Positions 1 through 6,187 of a stretch of 17,842 nucleotides of DNA are shown piece by piece. The notes under the pieces were generated by a model. It had not been told where the DNA came from. It did not search any database and saw only the letters and a program-made list of their open reading frames with translations. Source of the DNA: JAQUGA01 sp038210985. Lineage in GTDB: Bacteria; Bacteroidota; Bacteroidia; Bacteroidales; WCHB1-69. Position 1 is the stretch's first letter. Each line of letters opens with the position of its first letter. The stretch spans positions 1 to 17,842 of the forward strand of contig JBBQWB010000064.1 of NCBI GenBank assembly GCA_038210985.1, in the 5' to 3' direction. The translations under genes and the position numbers were made by a program.

Positions 1-275
1 CATTGTGCGAAAGTCTGAGACTTCACACAGCTTTGAGTTTCCATTGTGCGAAAGTCTGAGACTTCACACAGCTTTGAGTTTCCATTGTGCGAAGTCTGAG
101 ACTTCACACAGCTTTGAGTTTCCATTGTGCGAAAGTCTGAGACTTCACACAGCTTTGAGTTTCCATTGTGCGAAAGTCTGAGACTTCACACAGCTTTGAG
201 TTTCCATTGTGCGAAGCCTGAGGCTTCACACAGCTTTGAGTTTCCATTGTGCGAAGTCTGAGACTTCGCACAATG
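1..275. repeat. Tandem array of 40/41-bp hairpin-forming units
   Basis: Six full head-to-tail units start at 1, 42, 83, 123, 164 and 205, and a seventh, altered unit starts at 245. Units 1, 2, 4 and 5 are 41 bp; units 3 and 6 are 40 bp because they lack one A in the run after CATTGTGCG. Each unit holds the inverted repeat GAAGTCT-G-AGACTTC flanked by TGTG and CACA, so each can form a hairpin, followed by a constant linker GCTTTGAGTTTC. Units 1-3 (1-122) and 4-6 (123-244) are the same 122-bp pattern, a higher-order duplication. Unit 6 differs by T to C at 217 and A to G at 223, two positions that pair with each other. The array starts at the window edge and may continue beyond it. The linkers are identical, so it is not a CRISPR array. 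Its function is unknown; it lies at the 3' end of a minus-strand gene. Confidence 0.95.
245..275. repeat. 31-bp perfect palindrome closing the tandem array
   Basis: Two 15-base arms, CATTGTGCGAAGTCT and its exact complement, are separated by a single G. This is the array unit with its right arm completed: the internal units have CACACAG where this one has GCACAATG. It ends 3 bp before the TAA stop (279-281) of the minus-strand oxidoreductase gene, so the transcript of that gene would carry a strong hairpin directly after the stop. No T-run follows on the minus strand, so it is not a canonical intrinsic terminator. It could protect the mRNA 3' end or be the parent sequence of the array; both are inference. 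Confidence 0.9.
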
Positions 276-278
276 GTT

Positions 279-3194
279 TTATTTTAATGCATCGTGCAAA
301 ATTTCGACTGGATGAAACGTTGTTTTTTTAGTTCCATCTTTTATTTGATGTCGGCAACTTGTTCCGGTAGCAGTAATTTTTGTGGCAGATGATGCTTCTC
401 GAACAGCTGGCAAAAGAACCATTTCACCAACTGCCATGGACGTTTCATAGTGTTCTTTTTCAAAACCAAATGCTCCAGCCATTCCGCAACAACCCGATTT
501 AATTTCTTCTACTCTATAGTTTTCGGGAATTTGCATCATAATTTTTGAAGGAGTAGTTGAAGCTAAAGCCTTTTGATAGCAATGTCCGTGGAAAATTATT
601 TCTTGTGGTTTATCTGTAAAAAGTTCTTTTGAAATGTTCCCTTTTTGAAATTCAGATGCAATAAATTCGTCAATCAAAAAACAATTTCTAGATAATTTTA
701 GTGCATCATTTCTCAAATCATCATTTACTAATTCAGTATATTCATCCCGAAATGTTAAAATTCCCGATGGTTCAATTCCAATTAATGGAGTTTCATCATT
801 AATTAAGTCTTTAAAAATTGAAACGTTTTTAATTGCCAACTCTTTCGCTTTTTTCAATAATCCTTTGGATAAAAAGGTTCGTCCACTATGACCATGTTTT
901 ATGATTTTAACTTCGTAATTTAACAAAGTTAAAAGTTTCAATGCTTTGATACCAATTTGAGTATCATTTACATCGGTAAATTCATCCATGAAAAAATAAA
1001 CCGTTTTTAATGGTTCTTCAGGAGCTATTAAATTATATTTTGCCCAATTACGCAAGGTAATTCGATACACGGTTGGAATGCTTCTTTTGGGAGCAAAACC
1101 CAAGCTTATTTTTAACAAATACGACGTAATAGCATTGGTTGCAAAAAAATTGAAAGTGAATGGTATTTTAGCACCCAAGGCATACATATATGGGAAATTC
1201 CCAATTAACCATGTTCGTAAGGGAACCCTATGTGATTTATAATACTGATGTAAAAATTCTGCTTTAAATTTAGTAACATCCACATTCGATGGGCACTCCG
1301 CTTTGCATGCTTTGCAACTTAAACATAAATCCAAAACTTCGTATATTTCCTTGTGGTCGAAACGATTTTTTTTAGTTGAGTTAGTTAAATACTCTCGCAA
1401 AATATTTGCTCTTGCACGAGTTGCATTTTTTTCATCCAGAGTAGCTTGATATGAAGGACACATTGCTCCCCCAGCAAATTGAGTTTTTCGACAATCGCCC
1501 GAACCATTACATTTTTCGATAGCTCGAATAATCCCAGAAGTGGACGAAAAATCAAAAATTGTATCAATTTCAGGCGTTAAAACATCCGGTTCGTACCTCA
1601 AAAAAGTGTTCATTGGAGGTGTATCGATAATTTTATTCGGGTTTATAATATTTAGTGGATCCCAAACTTTCTTAAGTGCTTTTAAGGAATCGTAAATTTT
1701 ATTCCCCAACATAAGCGAAATAAACTCACCTCTAAGTCTTCCATCGCCATGTTCGCCACTTAATGAACCGTTGTAGCGTTTTACCAATTTTGCTGTATCA
1801 AAAGCAATTTCTCTAAATAATGCTACATCTTTGGAGTATTTTAAATTTAAAATTGGGCGAAGATGAAGCTCGCCTGTACCTATGTGAGCATAATACACAC
1901 AGCTCAATCGGTATCGTTTTAAAATTTCATTAAATTCCTTTATATAATCGGGCAAAAGGTTTGGATTTACAGTGGTATCTTCAACCACTGGAACTGGTTT
2001 AGCATCGCCAGGCATATTCGACAATATTCCTAAACCGGCTTTTCGTAAATCCCATACTTTTTTCATATCCGAACCCATAATTAGCGGAAAATAAAATCCA
2101 TACGAAGACGCCCTCATCTCTTTTTCTATTTCAACTGCTTTTTGTTTCACTTTTTCGTCGCTTTCTTCCACAATTTCGACAATCAAAATTGCTCCGGGAT
2201 TACCATCGACAAAAAATCTATTTTTACGTTGTTCAATATTATCATTGGTTAAGCGTAAAATTTCGTCATCCATCAATTCAACCGAAAAAGGCTTGTAGGA
2301 CAATGCTATTAAATTAGCATGCAAAGCATCTTCCACACTATTTAAGTGGACACAAAGCAAACCTTTGTTTTTTGGTGGCAAAGGCATTAAGTTGACTTTA
2401 ATTTCGGTAATTAAGCACAATGTTCCTTCCGAACCTGCAATTAATCCCGAAAAATTAAACAATTTACCTTGCTTATTAAATGGCTGCATTTTCGACAAAA
2501 TATCTAATGCGTAGCCAGTATTTCTTCGATTAATAGAAGGATCGGGATATTGTTTTTGAATTTCATCCCACATTTCATTATCTGAAAGCAAATCATTTAT
2601 ATGACGATAAATTTCTCCTTCTGCATTTTCAAGTTTACATTTTTTCAAGAAATCATCCGTTGATAAATCCTCAAAAACCACTTCACTCCCATCGTGCAAA
2701 ATGGCATTTATCGACAAAGTGTGTTCGCGGGTACTTTTGTAAATCAATGAATTTGCTCCACATGAATTATTACCAACCATGCCAGCAATCATGCTCCTAT
2801 TTGAAGTAGAAGTTTCGGGTGCAAAAAACAAATCTTCTTTAGCTAAAACTCTGTTTAATTCGTCACGAATAACACCAGGTTCCACTCTTGCCCAGCGTTC
2901 TTGGGTGTTAATTTCCAAAATCCGTGTCATGTATTTTGATATATCGACAATTAAGCCGTTTCCAACAACCTGACCCGCAAGGGATGTTCCAGCAGCACGA
3001 GGGATTAAAGGGATTTTATTTTCGGTACAAAAACTTAAAATTAATTTTAAATCTTTATTGTCTTTTGGATATGCAACACCAAGTGGTTTTTCTCGATATG
3101 CAGATGCATCCGTTGCATACATTAATTTTCTGATATCTGAAGTATATAATTCGCCTCGTAATTGAGTTTTCAACTCCGTAAATAAAGCATCCAT
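279..3194 (-). CDS. FAD-binding and 4Fe-4S oxidoreductase, YdiJ-like D-2-hydroxyacid dehydrogenase
   Basis: A 971-residue fusion of a GlcD-type flavin dehydrogenase and a GlpC-type iron-sulphur protein. The N-terminal FAD (PCMH-type) domain covers about residues 35-270, with the pyrophosphate-binding segment PRAAGTSLAGQ at 65-75. The FAD-oxidase C-terminal domain follows to about 530. A ferredoxin-like part has C562, C568 and C579, then a classic CxxCxxCxxxCP cluster at C624, C627, C630 and C634. The C-terminal cysteine-rich part has HGHCYQKAL and GCCGMAGAFG. Length and domain order match the YdiJ/FAD-FeS family, which oxidises D-2-hydroxyacids such as D-lactate or D-2-hydroxyglutarate and passes electrons toward the quinone pool. 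The exact substrate cannot be read from sequence. It starts at ATG 3194 and lies 121 bp after the exonuclease gene; a weak promoter-like TACTTTTA lies in that gap. The tandem hairpin array begins 3 bp after its stop. Confidence 0.92.
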   Translation of the reverse strand: MDALFTELKTQLRGELYTSDIRKLMYATDASAYREKPLGVAYPKDNKDLKLILSFCTENKIPLIPRAAGTSLAGQVVGNGLIVDISKYMTRILEINTQERWARVEPGVIRDELNRVLAKEDLFFAPETSTSNRSMIAGMVGNNSCGANSLIYKSTREHTLSINAILHDGSEVVFEDLSTDDFLKKCKLENAEGEIYRHINDLLSDNEMWDEIQKQYPDPSINRRNTGYALDILSKMQPFNKQGKLFNFSGLIAGSEGTLCLITEIKVNLMPLPPKNKGLLCVHLNSVEDALHANLIALSYKPFSVELMDDEILRLTNDNIEQRKNRFFVDGNPGAILIVEIVEESDEKVKQKAVEIEKEMRASSYGFYFPLIMGSDMKKVWDLRKAGLGILSNMPGDAKPVPVVEDTTVNPNLLPDYIKEFNEILKRYRLSCVYYAHIGTGELHLRPILNLKYSKDVALFREIAFDTAKLVKRYNGSLSGEHGDGRLRGEFISLMLGNKIYDSLKALKKVWDPLNIINPNKIIDTPPMNTFLRYEPDVLTPEIDTIFDFSSTSGIIRAIEKCNGSGDCRKTQFAGGAMCPSYQATLDEKNATRARANILREYLTNSTKKNRFDHKEIYEVLDLCLSCKACKAECPSNVDVTKFKAEFLHQYYKSHRVPLRTWLIGNFPYMYALGAKIPFTFNFFATNAITSYLLKISLGFAPKRSIPTVYRITLRNWAKYNLIAPEEPLKTVYFFMDEFTDVNDTQIGIKALKLLTLLNYEVKIIKHGHSGRTFLSKGLLKKAKELAIKNVSIFKDLINDETPLIGIEPSGILTFRDEYTELVNDDLRNDALKLSRNCFLIDEFIASEFQKGNISKELFTDKPQEIIFHGHCYQKALASTTPSKIMMQIPENYRVEEIKSGCCGMAGAFGFEKEHYETSMAVGEMVLLPAVREASSATKITATGTSCRHQIKDGTKKTTFHPVEILHDALK

Positions 3195-3315
3195 TGTATT
3201 AAATTTATTTTGGTAAAAGTATGCATTTTATCAAAAAAAACAGATTAAAGCACAGATAATTTAGATTTCTTATGGAAAAAAAATCATCCAATTAAATAAT
3301 CTACGATGCTTTAAA

Positions 3316-3894
3316 TTAAACGGAAGGCATCGACAATAATTCCAAATATAATTCGCGACACAACCAAGCATCGGTTGCAGCATATATTATTTGTGCTTGT
3401 GTTAATGGAAAAGCCTCCCAATTACTTGTTTGCTGTTTTTTACTTAATTTATGTTCAAGCAATCGAGCTGTCATTGTTTTTAAACCATTTTCGGCAAGAC
3501 CTTTTTCTTTTGCTAATTTTGACAAATCGTATGCACCTTTAATTAATACACCTGTGGAACGATTTATTTTTTTAACATCATCTCCGATTGCAACTCCAAA
3601 TTTTAAATAATTTTCATTTTCTAAAAAGGATTTCAATTTTAATCCAATCTGAAAATGAAGAATATGAAAAATCCAAACTTTGTTTTTGCCTGAAATTTGT
3701 ATAATTGAAACTTTGTTTTCTTTACCCGAAACAAAAACTGGTTTAGTTTCGGAATCAAATCCAAAAATATCTTCATGTATTAATTCATCCACACAATTTT
3801 CTGCATCAATAGCCGAGTCAACAACAACTATTTCACCATTATAAGTAATAATTGGCAGTGTATTTATTATATCTTTTGATATTATTTCGCTCAT
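3316..3894 (-). CDS. DEDD-family 3'-5' exonuclease domain protein
   Basis: 192 residues forming essentially one 3'-5' exonuclease domain of the WRN/RNase D type. Motif I is FGFDSETKP with D47 and E49, motif II is AIGDDVKK around D105/D106, and motif III is YAATDAW with Y171 and D175. The four acidic residues that bind two metal ions for phosphodiester hydrolysis are therefore present. No helicase or HRDC domain is attached, so it is a stand-alone cytoplasmic nuclease; DNA versus RNA preference cannot be told. Its ATG follows the stop of the upstream START-domain gene without a gap (TAAATG), which implies co-transcription and probably translational coupling. Confidence 0.9.
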   Translation of the reverse strand: MSEIISKDIINTLPIITYNGEIVVVDSAIDAENCVDELIHEDIFGFDSETKPVFVSGKENKVSIIQISGKNKVWIFHILHFQIGLKLKSFLENENYLKFGVAIGDDVKKINRSTGVLIKGAYDLSKLAKEKGLAENGLKTMTARLLEHKLSKKQQTSNWEAFPLTQAQIIYAATDAWLCRELYLELLSMPSV

Positions 3895-4542
3895 TTACAT
3901 CTCCTTAATATTGTCGTTATGTTTTTTCTTAAAAGTTGGGGATTCTATCAATTTACGCATATTCAACAAAGTATAATATGGCGAATCCTTAATAAACATA
4001 TTAATTACGGATTGAGGAACATCCCCTGCTGGATCACTATGGTTTTGAAGCACAATTTTAATTCTGTTTTTATCTAAAGGAGTTAATGTAAATGTACTCT
4101 TCATATAAGTCATCCGAACGTTGCCTTTGTCGGGCACCATTCCTTTAACAGCCATAGTATTTAAGGTAACTTCTAGGGTAGTTTTATTTTGAGAAACAGA
4201 GTATTGATAAACAACATCTCTGATTTTTACGGGCCAAGGCGTTTTAATTGCATTATAAATAAACCCTTTAAACTCATTATCCTTCCTAACTCTAAACGAT
4301 TCGGTACAATTATAAACCCAGCGAGGATAATTGTCAACATCATCTAAAACGTATGCAACACTACCTAAATTAGTGTTTATAATAGTCTCTCCTTTGCATT
4401 CTTTTATAGACGACCAATCTAACTTACGTGTCCAGACTTTCACACCATCTTTTTCAAATTCGAATACCCAATTTTGAGTAAACACATCGGCAACCCAAAA
4501 GCAAAAGATTAAAGTGAAAAATAATTTATATTTTGTATTCAT
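3895..4542 (-). CDS. START-domain-like lipid-binding secreted protein
   Basis: About 215 residues from the preferred ATG at 4542. An upstream in-frame ATG at 4572 would add ten residues, but it overlaps the -7 promoter box (4560-4567), so the transcript should begin after it. From 4542 the protein opens with a clean signal peptide (MNTKYKLFFTLIFCFWVADVFTQ). The rest fits a START/SRPBCC-like fold: WVFEFEKDGVKVWTRKLD near the start, then YPRWVYNCTESFRVRK, TPWPVKIRDVVYQYSVS, a long beta segment ending in HSDPAGDVPQSVINMF, and a C-terminal helix. Family members bind a hydrophobic ligand; here the location would be periplasmic or outer-membrane associated. The ligand is unknown. It is the first gene of the unit with the exonuclease. 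Confidence 0.8.
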   Translation of the reverse strand: MNTKYKLFFTLIFCFWVADVFTQNWVFEFEKDGVKVWTRKLDWSSIKECKGETIINTNLGSVAYVLDDVDNYPRWVYNCTESFRVRKDNEFKGFIYNAIKTPWPVKIRDVVYQYSVSQNKTTLEVTLNTMAVKGMVPDKGNVRMTYMKSTFTLTPLDKNRIKIVLQNHSDPAGDVPQSVINMFIKDSPYYTLLNMRKLIESPTFKKKHNDNIKEM

Positions 4543-4559
4543 AATATTAATGCTTTTGC

Positions 4560-4591
4560 CAAAATTAAACATTTATTTTACAACTAGCAAA
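4560..4591 (-). promoter_or_regulatory. Bacteroidota-type promoter for the START-domain/exonuclease unit
   Basis: On the minus strand TTTG (4588-4591) is followed by 20 bp and then TAATTTTG (4560-4567), an exact fit to TTTG-N20-TAnnTTTG. Transcription should start a few bases downstream, about 10 nt before ATG 4542. This rules against the longer start at 4572. Confidence 0.7.
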
Positions 4592-4753
4592 TCTCTATTT
4601 TTAGTTTTTTTCTGTATTCATTTTAGCGAACTCAAATATTTGAACAGATGTATATTACAATAATTTAAACTAAATTCTGCTTTTAAAAAATTGTTTATAG
4701 CTAAAATATTATCAAAAAATACCTTCAAAAGTTTCAAAATCTATATAAATTTT

Positions 4754-4999
4754 CACTATTGTTCCGATAAAATAAATAAATTTTCTAAGGGTGTAAATTA
4801 CTTCAATCAATTTTTGCCTCAATCCTAAAGGATGAATTAATTTTCAGTAATTTACACCCTTGATGTCAGGGGCAATAAATTGCAGGAAATCCATATTTTT
4901 AAAATATACAAAAACAAACCCTACTTTCCTTCATTTCTCCTATTAGTTTGTTATACAACATCATACAACAGTTGGCAAAATTTATATCGGACAACATTG
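4754..4999. mobile_element. MITE copy 1 (246 bp) with exact 9-bp target-site duplication
   Basis: The left end reads CACTATTGTTCCGATA and the right end, inverted, CAATGTTGTCCGATA: imperfect terminal inverted repeats of about 15 bp. It is flanked by ATAAATTTT at 4745-4753 and again at 5000-5008, an exact 9-bp duplication. No transposase or other plausible ORF lies inside. It aligns over nearly all its length with copy 2 at 11847-12100, in the same orientation. A subterminal pair of ACAAC motifs precedes the right end. Small size, TIRs, TSD and lack of coding make it a miniature inverted-repeat element mobilised in trans. A 9-bp duplication suits IS4-like DDE transposases among others; the family is inference. 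Confidence 0.93.
4787..4861 (-). other. Long conserved hairpin in the core of MITE copy 1
   Basis: Nested arms: AAGGGTGTAAATTACT (4787-4802) is an exact inverted repeat of 4846-4861 (16 bp). Inside it AATCAATT (4805-4812) faces AATTAATT (4835-4842), and ATCC (4822-4825) faces GGAT (4830-4833) around a TAAA loop. Read on the minus strand as RNA, all three stems pair, with one U.G. The same fold exists in copy 2. It could be a structured RNA or a DNA cruciform needed for transposition; no function is shown. Confidence 0.75.
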
Positions 5000-5013
5000 A
5001 TAAATTTTGAAAC

Positions 5014-5049
5014 TTTGTTTAAAAAAAACAACAAAATTTAGTAGGTTTG
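5014..5049 (+). promoter_or_regulatory. Probable promoter of the pnuC operon
   Basis: TTTG (5014-5017) and TAGGTTTG (5042-5049) fit the -33 and -7 boxes, but the 24-bp spacing is longer than the usual 20. The -7 box includes the TTG at 5047 that would otherwise be an upstream start, so translation is placed at ATG 5065. The -33 box lies 5 bp beyond the target-site duplication of MITE copy 1, so the insertion just spares the promoter. Confidence 0.5.
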
Positions 5050-5064
5050 CATAAAAAACAATCA

Positions 5065-5664
5065 ATGCAAATCGTAATAGAATACTTGCAAAATAATTTA
5101 CTAGAATTAACAGCCGCTTTATTTGGCTTTTTATATGTTATTTTAGCAGCTAAACAGAACTATTTATGTTGGATTTCGGGAATTATTATGGTAACAATAT
5201 ACGCTTGGATATTTTACCATCAAAAAATTTATGCAAATATGTTTTTGCAGATTATTTATCTAGGAATGAGCTTATACGGCTTATATAGCTGGATTGCAAA
5301 AAAAGAGGGAAAAGTTATTAAGGTAACAAAAATGGACAATTCGTATCGACTATTAATGCTTGTTTTGCTGGTTATGTTAACAGCTTCTACATACCTAATG
5401 TTACAAAAGACAAATTCGACCATGCTTTTTGCCGATGCAATAACAGCCGCTGCAGGGCTAGTTGCCACGTGGATGCAAGCGCGAAAATACATTGACAATT
5501 GGATTCTTTTTATTCCTACCGATATAGCTCTAACATACATGTTTTACGTTCAAGGACTTTATGTTACGGCTATTCTCTATTTTATTTATACTTTTTTAGC
5601 TATTTATGCATATTTACAGTGGCAAAAATCGTTAACTCTCGAAAAACAAAAAAGTGGTTTATAA
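5065..5664 (+). CDS. pnuC: Nicotinamide riboside transporter PnuC
   Basis: 199 residues from ATG 5065; a TTG at 5047 in the same frame lies in the -7 promoter box and is not preferred. The protein is hydrophobic, with about seven membrane helices. It shows PnuC family features: an early LELTAALFGFLYVILAAKQN segment, YGLYSWIAKK after the third helix, and near the C-terminus WMQARKYIDNWILFIPTDIALTYMF, the conserved W..RK..NW segment that lines the substrate site. PnuC is a facilitator of nicotinamide riboside (a vitamin B3 form) in the inner membrane. The adjacent overlapping kinase would phosphorylate the imported riboside and trap it, so the pair forms a salvage route to NAD. It overlaps the kinase gene by 11 nt. 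Confidence 0.93.
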   Translation: MQIVIEYLQNNLLELTAALFGFLYVILAAKQNYLCWISGIIMVTIYAWIFYHQKIYANMFLQIIYLGMSLYGLYSWIAKKEGKVIKVTKMDNSYRLLMLVLLVMLTASTYLMLQKTNSTMLFADAITAAAGLVATWMQARKYIDNWILFIPTDIALTYMFYVQGLYVTAILYFIYTFLAIYAYLQWQKSLTLEKQKSGL

Positions 5665-6187
5665 AATTGCCATAACTGGACCCGAATCGACAGGAAAGAC
5701 ACAGTTAGCTATCGATTTAGCAAAACATTATAATACTGTTTGGGTTAGTGAATATGCCCGTGAATATATTGACAAACTAAACAGACCATATTTATTTGAC
5801 GACATTGAAGTAATTGCCAAAGGTCAAATTGAGCTTGAAAAAGATGGTTTAATAAAAGCAAATAAATTTTTGTTTTGCGATACAGACATTTTGGTTACAA
5901 AGGTTTGGAGCGATTTTGTGTTTCACAAATGTAGTCCATGGATTGACGAAATGTTAATCAAAAACAAGTATAGTTTTCATTTGCTTTGCGATATTGATTT
6001 AGAATGGGAGTTTGATCCACAACGTGAGCATCCCGAAAAAAGAGCTGAACTTTTTGACATTTATCACTCTCACTTGACTCGATTAAATTTTCCTTTTGCT
6101 GTAATTAAAGGAATTGGCGACCAAAGGCTTCAAAATGCAATACAATCAATTAATAAACAATTAAACTTGAACAATGAAGTTGTTTAA
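5654..6187 (+). CDS. NadR-type ribosylnicotinamide kinase (ATP-binding protein)
   Basis: 177 residues with an N-terminal Walker A motif GPESTGKT (residues 9-16) in the form typical of the NadR C-terminal kinase domain. It continues with WVSEYAREYI and FCDTDILVTKVWSDF, and a late DPQREHPEKRAELF segment typical of this family. No N-terminal HTH or NMN adenylyltransferase domain is present, so it is the kinase alone. It should convert nicotinamide riboside to NMN in the cytoplasm. It starts at GTG 5654 inside the end of pnuC (11-nt overlap); the P-loop lies so close to this start that little could be lost downstream, and no better ATG exists. It overlaps the next gene by 14 nt. Confidence 0.88.
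   Translation: MVYKIAITGPESTGKTQLAIDLAKHYNTVWVSEYAREYIDKLNRPYLFDDIEVIAKGQIELEKDGLIKANKFLFCDTDILVTKVWSDFVFHKCSPWIDEMLIKNKYSFHLLCDIDLEWEFDPQREHPEKRAELFDIYHSHLTRLNFPFAVIKGIGDQRLQNAIQSINKQLNLNNEVV

Noticed and set aside
1..275. CRISPR array
   Set aside because: The repeats are contiguous 40/41-bp units with identical linkers; there are no unique spacers and no cas genes.
4573..4753. Additional gene or RNA between the START-domain gene and MITE copy 1
   Set aside because: Apart from the promoter at 4560-4591, only A/T-rich sequence without an ORF or stable hairpin was seen.
4787..4861. Integron attC site
   Set aside because: No integrase, cassette or conserved R/L core sites; the hairpin lies inside an element with its own TIRs and target-site duplication.
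5000..5064. NAD-sensing riboswitch upstream of pnuC
   Set aside because: Only 15 nt separate the likely -7 box from the ATG, too little for an aptamer; the upstream space is occupied by the MITE.
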